Assembly (NCBI RefSeq): GCF_002900095.1
Contig: NZ_LLKN01000002.1
Span: 1,426,001 to 1,490,000 of the forward strand
DNA length: 64,000 bases
Direction of reading: 5' to 3'
Source: Salegentibacter mishustinae
GTDB lineage: Bacteria; Bacteroidota; Bacteroidia; Flavobacteriales; Flavobacteriaceae
Under the pieces are notes generated by a model. It made no database searches and was not told where the DNA came from. It saw nothing but the letters and a program-made list of their open reading frames with translations. A program made the position numbers and the translations under genes. Shown here in pieces: positions 9,325 through 17,260 of the stretch (within the stretch, counting starts at the first letter, position 1; each line of letters starts with the position of its first letter).

Positions 9325-10215
9325 ATGAGTAGCTCTAAAAAAATAAATTGGCATTCTATATGTTCACTGCACTCCATTCTCTTCACAGTACTTGGAGTTC
9401 TCTTTGCGGTGGTGGGGCTGAAGGGATTTCTTGTTCCAAACAACTTCCTCGACGGCGGGGTGACCGGGATCTCTATTCTTTTGTTAGGAATAAGTCCACT
9501 TCATATTAGTTTGTTATTACTGATCTTCAATTTGCCTTTTGTGATTATAGGATTTAAGAAAATTGGCTACACATTTGGAATTCATGCAGGTATAGCGATT
9601 TTGCTACTTTCTGCCGGAATGTATCTATTAGAAATCGAAGTATTTACTGAAGATAAAGTGCTTATCGCAATTTTTGGAGGTTTTTTCATAGGGCTCGGGA
9701 TTGGTTTTGTTTTAAGGGGCGGAGGAGTTATAGATGGACTCGAGGTCATCGCCCTACACACCGAAAAAAAGTCGGCTTTCACTTCAGCAGAGATTATTTT
9801 GACCCTTAACATCCTAATTATTATGGGAGCCGCATACCGGTTTGGTATCGAAACGGGGATGTATTCTATTCTTGTTTATTACACAGCCATGCTAACCACC
9901 AATTACGTTGTTGAAGGGTTTGAGGAATTTACAGCTCTCAATATTATTTCCAAAGATGCAGCCGAAATCCAAAATATGATTGCAAACGAGTTTGGAAAAG
10001 GGATCACTATATTTAAAGGGGAACGTGGCTATCTCCCAAAACTTCATAAGAAAAAAACAGATTGTGATATTATAGTAACCGTGGTGACACGCCTGGAAAT
10101 CCACCGGATTAAAAATTCAGTGATGAAAATAGATCCCCAGGCATTTATCTTTGTAAACACGATAAAAGAAGTAAATGGCGGATATTTAAGTAATACAATA
10201 AAGGAAAAGTATTAA
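9325..10215 (+). CDS. YitT family membrane protein (first of a tandem pair)
   Basis: 296 residues: an N-terminal YitT/DUF161 membrane region with about five or six hydrophobic helices, including the family segment FGGFFIGLGIGFVLRGGGVI, then a C-terminal soluble DUF2179 domain (about residues 215-290, with KGERGYLP and D-C-D-I). YitT proteins are suspected transporters; the substrate is unknown. It lies 65 bp after the cyclase on the same strand and is followed 18 bp later by a paralogue, so it probably belongs to the same signalling cassette. Confidence 0.85.
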   Translation: MSSSKKINWHSICSLHSILFTVLGVLFAVVGLKGFLVPNNFLDGGVTGISILLLGISPLHISLLLLIFNLPFVIIGFKKIGYTFGIHAGIAILLLSAGMYLLEIEVFTEDKVLIAIFGGFFIGLGIGFVLRGGGVIDGLEVIALHTEKKSAFTSAEIILTLNILIIMGAAYRFGIETGMYSILVYYTAMLTTNYVVEGFEEFTALNIISKDAAEIQNMIANEFGKGITIFKGERGYLPKLHKKKTDCDIIVTVVTRLEIHRIKNSVMKIDPQAFIFVNTIKEVNGGYLSNTIKEKY

Positions 10216-10233
10216 CCAATTAAAATTAAATTT

Positions 10234-11121
10234 ATGAGTAGTACAGATCGTATCGATTGGAAATCCATTTTTTCCCTATCTTCAATGATGTATACCATAT
10301 TGGGGGTGTTTTCTGCCCTGATTGCGTTGCAGGGGTTTATGATTCCTAACCATTTTCTGGATGGCGGTATAACAGGGATTTCCATTTTAATTGAAGAAGT
10401 TTTCCACATTCCCTTCAGCCTACCTTTTATACTTTTAAACCTTCCGTTTATCTTTATGGGGTTTAGAAAAATCGGAAAAACTTTCAGTGTAAATGCTTTA
10501 ATAGCAGTTATACTTCTTGCAGTACTTATGACGTTCATCACCTTTCCCCAAATTACCAGCGACAAGGTGCTTATAGCGGTTTTCGGAGGGTTTTTTATTG
10601 GACTGGGAATAGGTTTAGTTATACGGGGCGGCGGGGTTATAGACGGGTTGGAAATCATTGCCCATTATACCAATAAAAGAATTGGTTTCTCAACCAGTGA
10701 AATTATTATGACCATTAATACCCTGCTTTTTATTGGAGCGGCTTTTGAATTTGGAATTGAAACAGCCATGTATTCTATTCTTGTTTATTTTACAGCCATG
10801 AAAACTTCAGATTATGTAGTTGATGGATTTGAAGAATTTACGGCTTTAACTATTATTTCAAAGGAATTTGAAACGGTAAAATCGGTGATCGTAAATGATT
10901 TTGGTAAAGCCGTAACCGTTTATAAAGGAGAAAGAGGTTATCTTCCCTCCAGTTATGATATAAAACAGGATTGTGATATTGTGATGACTATAGTAACGAG
11001 AATAGAAATACACAGGATCAAAGAGGTTATAAAGGAATTGGATCCCAACGCATTCTTTTATGTACAAAGGATAAAGGAAGTTAAAGGAGGATTAGGTAAA
11101 CATAATAGCATGCAGCATTGA
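10234..11121 (+). CDS. YitT family membrane protein (second of a tandem pair)
   Basis: 295 residues with the same plan as its upstream neighbour: a multi-helix YitT region containing FGGFFIGLGIGLVIRGGGVI and a C-terminal DUF2179 domain with KGERGYLP. The two copies align along their whole length with few gaps, which indicates local duplication followed by divergence. They could form a heteromeric membrane complex. The stop codon overlaps the TTG start of the HD-domain gene downstream, which suggests translational coupling. Confidence 0.85.
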   Translation: MSSTDRIDWKSIFSLSSMMYTILGVFSALIALQGFMIPNHFLDGGITGISILIEEVFHIPFSLPFILLNLPFIFMGFRKIGKTFSVNALIAVILLAVLMTFITFPQITSDKVLIAVFGGFFIGLGIGLVIRGGGVIDGLEIIAHYTNKRIGFSTSEIIMTINTLLFIGAAFEFGIETAMYSILVYFTAMKTSDYVVDGFEEFTALTIISKEFETVKSVIVNDFGKAVTVYKGERGYLPSSYDIKQDCDIVMTIVTRIEIHRIKEVIKELDPNAFFYVQRIKEVKGGLGKHNSMQH

Positions 11122-11699
11122 GCAAGATTCTATTTGAAAATATTTATAAGAAAATTATTTCCAGATTAGATCAGGAACTTCCCGGGTCGCTTGTCTACCA
11201 TAACGTAAATCACACAAAATATGTCTTGGAAAAGGCAGTGAAACTTGCTGCAAGTGAAAACATAACCGGGAGGGAACTCGAACTTATAAAAATTGCTGCT
11301 TTATATCATGACACGGGATTTTTGCTTAGTCATATAGAGCACGAGAATCTGGGATGCCTAATCGCCTCAAGAGACCTGCAGGAATTATTTTTAGACCCAG
11401 TAGAAATTGATATGATATGTGGCATGATAGCCGCAACAAAAATTCCGCAAAGACCAAAGAATATTTTTGAAAAGATAGTCGCAGATGCTGATTTGTTTTA
11501 TCTGGGAACTCCTAATTATAATCAGTTTAGCAAGAAACTTTACAAAGAATTAAAGCATTTTGATCCTTCCATCAATGATGAAAAGTGGTTAAAGATACAG
11601 GTCAATTTTCTTTCATCTCACAGCTATCATACAAAATATGGTAAGGAAATCTTGGAACCGGTTAAAAGAGACATTTTAAACTCTCTATGTTTAAGGTGA
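11118..11699 (+). CDS. HD-domain phosphohydrolase
   Basis: 193 residues, beginning at TTG inside the stop codon of the second YitT gene; no ATG is available near the N-terminus. HD-superfamily metal ligands are visible: His in YHNVNHT, the HD pair in ALYHDTGF, and a later Asp in ADADLFYLG. The family hydrolyses phosphoester or nucleotide substrates. Next to a nucleotide cyclase it could turn over the signal, but this is an inference from position only. It is the last gene of the cassette before decayed integrase sequence. Confidence 0.8.
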   Translation: MSKILFENIYKKIISRLDQELPGSLVYHNVNHTKYVLEKAVKLAASENITGRELELIKIAALYHDTGFLLSHIEHENLGCLIASRDLQELFLDPVEIDMICGMIAATKIPQRPKNIFEKIVADADLFYLGTPNYNQFSKKLYKELKHFDPSINDEKWLKIQVNFLSSHSYHTKYGKEILEPVKRDILNSLCLR

Positions 11700-11979
11700 A
11701 AACTAAGCTTTTTAGGAATTTTAAGCTGGTCTACAATTTCTTTTAAATAGCTATTTGTATTGCTATACGCCGGTAATAGAAATTCTGAAGTTGGGTTTTC
11801 ATATTTATCCATTTATTCACTGAAGTTTTCATTTTCAGGCTCATTTCAGCGCATTTTCCATTTACCGTCATACGGGCGTAAATGGATAATTCTTTTTTGT
11901 TTCGGTTGAGTTTTCTTGTAAAGAAAAGTACAGAGAATGTAGTAAAATCAGGCATTTCGAATGTCTTTAAATTAAACAA
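11700..11979 (-). pseudogene. truncated, frameshifted tyrosine-integrase remnant
   Basis: From ATG 11979 on the minus strand the frame reads an arm-type DNA-binding domain of Bacteroidota tyrosine recombinases: an F-S-V-L-F-F-x-R-K start, then SIYARMTVNGKCAEMSLK and a W at the end of the domain. Shortly after, the similarity moves to another frame, where NTNSYLKEIVDQL matches the usual start of the SAM-like core-binding domain. It then ends at the HD gene. The catalytic domain is absent, so the gene is dead. Its place beside two tRNA genes suggests a lost integrative element. Confidence 0.6.
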
Positions 11980-12077
11980 TACGTAATAAAGACGAAGGTC
12001 AAATCAATCTAATGATCATTCTAAGATAGTGAAATGCTGGAAAGAAAGTATTCACCGAATCATTCACTGGATAGGGT

Positions 12078-12103
12078 GATATCAAACCATATCAAATGAT
12101 ATC
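12078..12103. repeat. short 10-bp direct repeats near the integrase remnant
   Basis: ATATCAAACC is followed directly by ATATCAAATG and then ATATCG, a 10-bp period. The segment is also bounded by GATATC at both ends. Lying between an integrase remnant and tRNA-Pro, it could be a relic of integrase arm-binding sites. This is suggested by position and spacing only. Confidence 0.3.
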
Positions 12104-12112
12104 GTAAAAACA

Positions 12113-12148
12113 AAAAACACTGAAAATCAATAGATTAACAGTGTTTTT
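12113..12148 (-). terminator. rho-independent terminator after tRNA-Pro
   Basis: Ten-bp arms AAAAACACTG and CAGTGTTTTT are separated by a 16-nt loop. On the minus strand the hairpin is followed by a T-rich run. It sits about 20 bp downstream of the tRNA-Pro gene in that gene's direction. Confidence 0.6.
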
Positions 12149-12170
12149 ATATCCTTTTAAAGAAGGTTCG

Positions 12171-12245
12171 TCGGGGTGGCAGGATTCGAACCTGCGGCCT
12201 CCTGCTCCCAAAGCAGGCGCGATAACCGGGCTACGCTACACCCCG
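12171..12245 (-). tRNA. tRNA-Pro (anticodon TGG)
   Basis: On the minus strand a 75-nt cloverleaf is formed. The acceptor stem CGGGGTG pairs with CACCCCG, the T-loop GGTTCGAATCC is canonical, and the anticodon arm CCTGC-TTTGGGA-GCAGG carries TGG. No CCA is encoded. The gene lies between integrase debris and tRNA-Ser; tRNA 3' ends are common integration targets. Confidence 0.93.
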
Positions 12246-12436
12246 AGTAATTTCTTAATCGCGCTCGGCGCGATAATTGGGAAGATTTATTTTAGCTAAA
12301 CCCATAAATAAACCACAAAATTAATAGTCTAAACTATTAACGGAAATTTTAGCCTTTTCCGATCCAAAACACTCTTTAAAAAGCAGTCCGGGAGACGGAG
12401 GAAGATTATCCCTATCTTTTCCATAAGAAAAGGAGA

Positions 12437-12468
12437 ATAAAAATCCGCAGACTAAAAAATCTTGCGGA
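12437..12468 (-). terminator. terminator overlapping the 3' end of tRNA-Ser
   Basis: On the minus strand TCCGCA, which includes the last bases of the tRNA-Ser gene, can pair with TGCGGA 13 nt later, followed by TTTTTAT. The terminator would share its first arm with the tRNA acceptor end. Confidence 0.45.
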
Positions 12469-12547
12469 GAGACCGGGATTCGAACCCGGGCATCCAAAAA
12501 GGATGACAGCTTAGCAGGCTGCTGCATTACCACTCTGCCACCTCTCC
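12465..12547 (-). tRNA. tRNA-Ser (anticodon GCT)
   Basis: On the minus strand an 83-nt cloverleaf is formed. The acceptor GGAGAGG pairs with TCTCTCC, the T-arm is GGTTCGAATCC, and a variable arm CATCC-TTTTT-GGATG is present as expected for class II tRNAs. The anticodon arm GCAGC-CTGCTAA-GCTGT carries GCT, so it reads AGC and AGT serine codons. No CCA is encoded. Confidence 0.92.
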
Positions 12548-12693
12548 AATTTTAAAGAACGCGCAAACAATTTTGCGGTTGCAAATGTAACTTTTACTTA
12601 CTTACCTTCCAAACTTTTTTGGGCTAAAGAACAGAATAAAATTCGCCGTTTTTTTTAATCGCTTTGACATCAGAAATTTAAGCTTAGAAATTT

Positions 12694-13932
12694 CTAAATA
12701 TTTATTTCTTCCCGATCTATCATACGGGCTATATTTCCAATAATTCGTTGATGATTCTTCACAAAAGGATTATTTTTATCCCAAACATATCCCGCCAGAA
12801 CCGCACAAATTTGCTCTCTAATATCGGTTCTGGGATTCTCGTGAAAAAATAATTTCTGTAGATTCCCGGTGTACCATTCTTTTACGTAACTACTGAATAC
12901 AGAGATACCGGCTTGCATATATTCCGCATAATCTTTCTCCCAATCAACTTTTTTACCTTCTACTTCAAGTTTAGTCAATTTAGCGGCTCGCAAACCAGAT
13001 TCGGTGGCAAAGGCAACTCCAGAAGAGAAAATAGGATCAAGAAATTCTGCACTGTTCCCGGTTAATGCAAATCCTTTGCCATAGATCTTTGTTACGTTTC
13101 GGGAGATATTCGGCAACTTAACCGGTTCAAATAAAAAAGGATAGGAGTTAAACCTGTTGTTATAATATTTCAGATTTTTCAACATCTCTTTAAAGGCAAC
13201 CGAATTATTTTCACTGAAACCTTCAAACCATTCATTTTCACTTACAAAACCAAGGCTTGAATTTCCGTTAGAAAAAGGAATATACCAGAACCAGGTTTTA
13301 GTATCTAAAACTTCAAAGGTAATAAGTTCACCTTCTTTGCCTTTTGGTCGATTGGTTTCTTTAATATGGGTGAATATGGAAGAATTACCGGAGATTTTTG
13401 GGGAAGCATTTAAATTTAATTGTTCTGCCAATACGCGACCGTTTCCACTCGCATCAATTATAAATTCAGCTTGTATTTCAATTTTTTCTTCAGAATTTAT
13501 CACAACTTCGGTCAAAGATTGTTTTTCTTCAAAATTCACGTTTTTGACTTCCGCATTAAAATAGATCTTTACGCCTTTTCGTTGAATTTCATTCGCTAAA
13601 ACCAGGTCGAAATCAGCTCTCGGAACCTGCCACGTCCAATCCCAGCCTTTTCCAAATTTTTCAGAAAAATCAAATTCGCCAAGTTTATCTTCTTTTATAA
13701 ACCTGGCACCGAATTTCTTTTGAAATCCTTCGGCTTTTATAGCCTCTAATAATCCTGCTTCCTTAAAGTTTTCCATGCTTTTAGGTAACAGGCTCTCACC
13801 AATACTAAAGCGCGGAAATGAACTTTTTTCCACAACCAAACATTCTACACCTTGTTTTTGCAAATACCCGGCTGCGACCATCCCAGAAGGGCCGGCGCCA
13901 ATAATTAAGATCTGTGTGTTGAGCTGTTTCAT
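12694..13932 (-). CDS. FAD-dependent oxidoreductase, halogenase/monooxygenase-like
   Basis: 412 residues with an N-terminal FAD-binding motif IIGAGPSGMVAAG (GxGxxG at residues 12-17), a second dinucleotide-type segment near FIDASGNGR, and WFWYIPF in the middle, which matches the WxWxIP motif of flavin-dependent halogenases. The family includes tryptophan halogenase-like and geranylgeranyl-reductase-like enzymes. It stands divergent from the pigment operon. I infer that it halogenates or hydroxylates the aromatic head of the polyene, as in known chlorinated flexirubins. The key halogenase lysine was not placed with certainty. Confidence 0.75.
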   Translation of the reverse strand: MKQLNTQILIIGAGPSGMVAAGYLQKQGVECLVVEKSSFPRFSIGESLLPKSMENFKEAGLLEAIKAEGFQKKFGARFIKEDKLGEFDFSEKFGKGWDWTWQVPRADFDLVLANEIQRKGVKIYFNAEVKNVNFEEKQSLTEVVINSEEKIEIQAEFIIDASGNGRVLAEQLNLNASPKISGNSSIFTHIKETNRPKGKEGELITFEVLDTKTWFWYIPFSNGNSSLGFVSENEWFEGFSENNSVAFKEMLKNLKYYNNRFNSYPFLFEPVKLPNISRNVTKIYGKGFALTGNSAEFLDPIFSSGVAFATESGLRAAKLTKLEVEGKKVDWEKDYAEYMQAGISVFSSYVKEWYTGNLQKLFFHENPRTDIREQICAVLAGYVWDKNNPFVKNHQRIIGNIARMIDREEINI

Positions 13933-14016
13933 TTTTTGGACTTAGCCAACTTACGCTTGCTATGAATATTCGTTCTAAATCTAAAATAGGCAATTTAAAA
14001 TACGGGCTAAATATAG

Positions 14017-14040
14017 TACATTTGTTAAGATTCTTAACAA
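14017..14040 (+). promoter_or_regulatory. promoter and 19-bp palindromic operator of the pigment operon
   Basis: TACATTTG (14017-14024) fits the Bacteroidota -7 element TAnnTTTG. Overlapping its end is TTGTTAAGATTCTTAACAA (14022-14040), a perfect inverted repeat with 9-bp arms and a one-base centre, at the expected transcription start. No clear -33 TTG was seen at normal spacing. A dimeric regulator bound here would block the operon. The position also supports ATG 14052 as the start of the first gene. Confidence 0.5.
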
Positions 14041-14051
14041 TTACGCGGTCT

Positions 14052-15587
14052 ATGCTCCAAATCAATAACACCCTTAGCCTCGATGATTTTCATAAGGTTT
14101 TATTTGAAAATACTGAAATTAAGCCTACTTCAAAAACCCTTAAAAGAATTGATGCTAGTTTTAAGTTTTTAAAGGAGTTTTCTAAGAATAAGGTTATTTA
14201 TGGCGTTAATACCGGTTTTGGGCCAATGGCCCAGTATAAGATCAAAGATAAAGATCGCATTCAGCTTCAGTATAACTTAATTAGAAGTCACGCTTCAGGC
14301 TCAGGAAAGGCAATGGAGCCGCTTTATGTAAAAGCTTTAATGTTGGCCCGTTTAAATACACTTTCCCTTGGAAAATCTGGTGTACATAGATCAGTGGCCG
14401 AGGTAATGCAGCAACTTATCAATAAAGATATTACCCCACTAATTTTTGAACACGGTGGAGTAGGAGCTTCAGGAGATTTGGTGCAGCTAGCGCATTTAGC
14501 ATTAGTGTTAATTGGTGAAGGAGAGGTTTTTTATAAAGATAAACGTAGAGATACCAGCGAAGTTTTTTCCGAAGAAAATATTAGTCCGATAAAAATTGAA
14601 ATTAGAGAAGGACTGGCTTTAATGAATGGTACTTCGGCAATGACCGGCATTGGAATTGTCAATATTATTTATGCCAAGCGATTGTTGAACTGGTCAGTTT
14701 TTTGTTCTGCAGCGATTAATGAAATTGTGCAGGCTTATGATGATCATTTATCTGAAGAACTCAATGCAGCAAAGAAACACCAGGGGCAGCAAAAGATTGC
14801 AGAAAAAATGCGAGATCATTTAAAAGACAGTAAACTCACTCGCGATCGTAACGAACATTTGTATAATGATGCGGCTGATAAAAACACTTATTTTAAAGAA
14901 AAAGTTCAGGAATATTATAGTTTGCGCTGTGTGCCGCAAATTTTAGGACCGGTTTACGACACCATAGAACATACCGCCAAAATCCTTATCGAAGAAGTGA
15001 ATTCTGCCAACGATAACCCTATTATAGATGTGGAAAACAAGCACGTGTATCACGGGGGAAATTTCCATGGCGATTATGTAGCCCTGGAGATGGATAAATT
15101 AAAACTCGTGGTTACTAAACTATCTATGCTTGCTGAACGCCAACTCAACTATTTGCTCAATAATAAACTCAACGATATTTTACCACCTTTTGTGAATTTG
15201 GGAAAACTAGGGCTTAATTTTGGGATGCAGGGAGCCCAATTTACCGCGGTTTCTACCACGGCAGAAAACCAAACCTTGTCTAACCCTATGTATATTCATA
15301 GTATTCCCAATAATAACGATAATCAGGATATTGTGAGTATGGGCACCAATGCGGCAAATATTACAAAGACTGTTATTGATAATGCTTTTGAAGTGATTTC
15401 AATAGAACTCATTACTATTGTCCAGGCTCTACGTTATTTGAATTTCGACGATAAATTATCGAATAAAACCAGGCAGGTTTTAGAAGAAATGAACAAGATA
15501 ATTCCTGAAATAAAAGAGGATTCTCCACTTTATAAAACTAATGCTGAAGTAAAAGAATACCTTAAAAATAACGAAGTTTATAAATAA
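14052..15587 (+). CDS. aromatic amino acid ammonia-lyase (HAL/PAL/TAL family), probably tyrosine-specific
   Basis: 511 residues from ATG 14052; the frame extends to 13962 but the promoter lies inside that extension. The Ala-Ser-Gly triad that forms the MIO cofactor is in GGVGASGDLVQ (residues 139-141), and the active-site Tyr is in YGVNTGFG (about residue 50). The enzyme eliminates ammonia from an aromatic amino acid. In flexirubin loci the related enzyme makes 4-coumarate, the aryl starter. The selectivity loop reads RSHASG; an SH pair is also seen in histidine lyases, so tyrosine use rests mainly on the gene context. Confidence 0.85.
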   Translation: MLQINNTLSLDDFHKVLFENTEIKPTSKTLKRIDASFKFLKEFSKNKVIYGVNTGFGPMAQYKIKDKDRIQLQYNLIRSHASGSGKAMEPLYVKALMLARLNTLSLGKSGVHRSVAEVMQQLINKDITPLIFEHGGVGASGDLVQLAHLALVLIGEGEVFYKDKRRDTSEVFSEENISPIKIEIREGLALMNGTSAMTGIGIVNIIYAKRLLNWSVFCSAAINEIVQAYDDHLSEELNAAKKHQGQQKIAEKMRDHLKDSKLTRDRNEHLYNDAADKNTYFKEKVQEYYSLRCVPQILGPVYDTIEHTAKILIEEVNSANDNPIIDVENKHVYHGGNFHGDYVALEMDKLKLVVTKLSMLAERQLNYLLNNKLNDILPPFVNLGKLGLNFGMQGAQFTAVSTTAENQTLSNPMYIHSIPNNNDNQDIVSMGTNAANITKTVIDNAFEVISIELITIVQALRYLNFDDKLSNKTRQVLEEMNKIIPEIKEDSPLYKTNAEVKEYLKNNEVYK

Positions 15588-15640
15588 AAAATGATTGCTT
15601 TTGCGAGCTTTTTTAATCTTAACCAGAAAATAAGAACTCA

Positions 15641-16372
15641 ATGAAATACGCACTCATTACAGGTGCTTCCCGCGGAATTGGAAAAGCCATTGCTGTTAAA
15701 CTTGCCAAAGAATTGCAATATAATATTTTGTTGAATTTCCATTCTAACATCGATGCCGCTAATGCCACAAAAGAACTGGTTGAGGCTGAAAATGTACACT
15801 GTGAATTGCTTCAGTTTGATGTTTCTGATACCAAAATGAGCGAAAATGTATTACAAGATTTCCGCAAAAATAATCCTGATGCAGAAATTGAAATCATTGT
15901 AAATAATGCAGGAATAACCAGAGACGGCCTTTTTATGTGGATGAAGCCTGAAGACTGGCATTCGGTAATCAACACCAGTTTAAATGGTTTTTATAATGTT
16001 ACACAGCCTCTATTAAAAGATATGCTGAAAAGGCGCTATGGTAGAATCATTAATATTGTCTCACTTTCGGGCTTAAAAGGAAATGCCGGGCAGGTAAATT
16101 ATTCGGCTGCAAAAGGGGCATTAATTTCTGCAACCAAAGCACTGGCAAAGGAAATTGGTAAAAGAAAAGTTACTGTAAATGCTGTAGCACCCGGTTTTAT
16201 AACTTCAGATATGACAGCCGATTTTGATGAAAAAGAACTCAAGAAAATGATCCCATTAAATCGTTTTGGCGAAGCAGAAGAAGTAGCCGATTTAGTGAGT
16301 TTTTTGGCTTCTAAAAAAGCTTCCTATATTACCGGAGAAGTTATAAATATTAACGGCGGACTCTATTCTTAA
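15641..16372 (+). CDS. 3-oxoacyl-ACP reductase, FabG-like SDR
   Basis: 243 residues of a short-chain dehydrogenase. It has the NADPH-binding motif TGASRGIG (residues 7-14), NNAG near residue 89, the catalytic Ser in VSLSG, and the YSAAK Tyr/Lys pair. It reduces the 3-keto group after each chain extension. It sits within the pigment operon, 53 bp after the lyase; its stop abuts the start of the acyltransferase, so it is clearly co-transcribed. Confidence 0.88.
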   Translation: MKYALITGASRGIGKAIAVKLAKELQYNILLNFHSNIDAANATKELVEAENVHCELLQFDVSDTKMSENVLQDFRKNNPDAEIEIIVNNAGITRDGLFMWMKPEDWHSVINTSLNGFYNVTQPLLKDMLKRRYGRIINIVSLSGLKGNAGQVNYSAAKGALISATKALAKEIGKRKVTVNAVAPGFITSDMTADFDEKELKKMIPLNRFGEAEEVADLVSFLASKKASYITGEVININGGLYS

Positions 16373-17251
16373 ATGGCAAAGTGGAAAGGAAAATCCAGGG
16401 GCAGCGTTTTAGGAATGAGGATTTATATTTTTATCCTAAAAAATTTCGGCCTTTATGCGTCCTATTTTGTTCTGCTTTTTGTGGCGCTTTACTTTGTTTT
16501 TTTTGCTTTTAATTCAACTGAAAGTGTCTACTTCTTATTTAAAAAGCATCTTGGTTACTCTAGAACCAAAGCTGTCTTGAACGTTTATAAAAGCTATTTT
16601 ACCTTCGGAAAGATTCAATTAGATAGGGTGGCCATAGCTTCGGGTTTAAAACATAAATATACTTTCGAATTTGACGGAATTCAGCACATTCAAAATTTAT
16701 TGAAACAAAATAAAGGCGGGATTTTGCTTACCGCACACATCGGAAATTTCAACCTTGCTAAACATTTCTTTGACAAAAAACATGATCATACTATTGTAAA
16801 TCTGGTAGTTACCGATCTGGAACACGAAGAGATCAAAAATTACCTGGAATCGGTTACCGGAAAATCGGCTATAAAACTCATTGTTTTAAAAGAAGATCTC
16901 TCCCATATTTTTGAAATGAACAATGCGCTTCAAAATAACGAACTCCTTGTCTTTGCTGCCGATCGTTATACCGAACATGCTAAAACTTATACTCAAGATT
17001 TTATGGGGAAACCGGTGAAATTTCCCCAGGGTCCCTTTAAACTGGCTGCACGTAATAAAATCCCAGTGTTGTTTGTTCACATTATGAGAGAGCAGAATTT
17101 TCATTATCATTTTTATGCAAGGCCTTATAATCCTGAGAAAAATGAGGCGAAAAATTTATTAAAAGCTTATCTTGAAAACCTTGAAATGATGCTAAAGAAA
17201 TACCCTCATCAGTGGTATAATTATTACGATTATTGGAACGATTTCAGCTAA
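16373..17251 (+). CDS. LpxL/HtrB-like acyltransferase of the pigment locus
   Basis: 292 residues with one N-terminal membrane segment (about 20-43) and an LpxL-type acyltransferase fold. The block TAHIGNFNLAKHF corresponds to the family's H-x4-D/E motif, but here the acidic residue is replaced by Asn. The order of blocks (FAADRYTEHAKT, then FPQGPFKLAARNKIPVLFV) fits the family. Such enzymes in aryl-polyene loci are thought to attach the polyene to a lipid anchor. Loss of the acid may mean altered chemistry or a different catalytic pair. Confidence 0.75.
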   Translation: MAKWKGKSRGSVLGMRIYIFILKNFGLYASYFVLLFVALYFVFFAFNSTESVYFLFKKHLGYSRTKAVLNVYKSYFTFGKIQLDRVAIASGLKHKYTFEFDGIQHIQNLLKQNKGGILLTAHIGNFNLAKHFFDKKHDHTIVNLVVTDLEHEEIKNYLESVTGKSAIKLIVLKEDLSHIFEMNNALQNNELLVFAADRYTEHAKTYTQDFMGKPVKFPQGPFKLAARNKIPVLFVHIMREQNFHYHFYARPYNPEKNEAKNLLKAYLENLEMMLKKYPHQWYNYYDYWNDFS

Positions 17252-17260
17252 AATCAGTTT

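Noticed and set aside
12672-12695. AT-rich hairpin at the end of the halogenase-like gene as a terminator
   Set aside because: The arms AGAAATTT/AAATTTCT pair, but no T run follows on the minus strand and the stem is weak.
13962-14051. Upstream extension of the ammonia-lyase by 30 residues
   Set aside because: The extension contains the -7 element and the 19-bp palindrome, and the family's usual N-terminus begins at ATG 14052.
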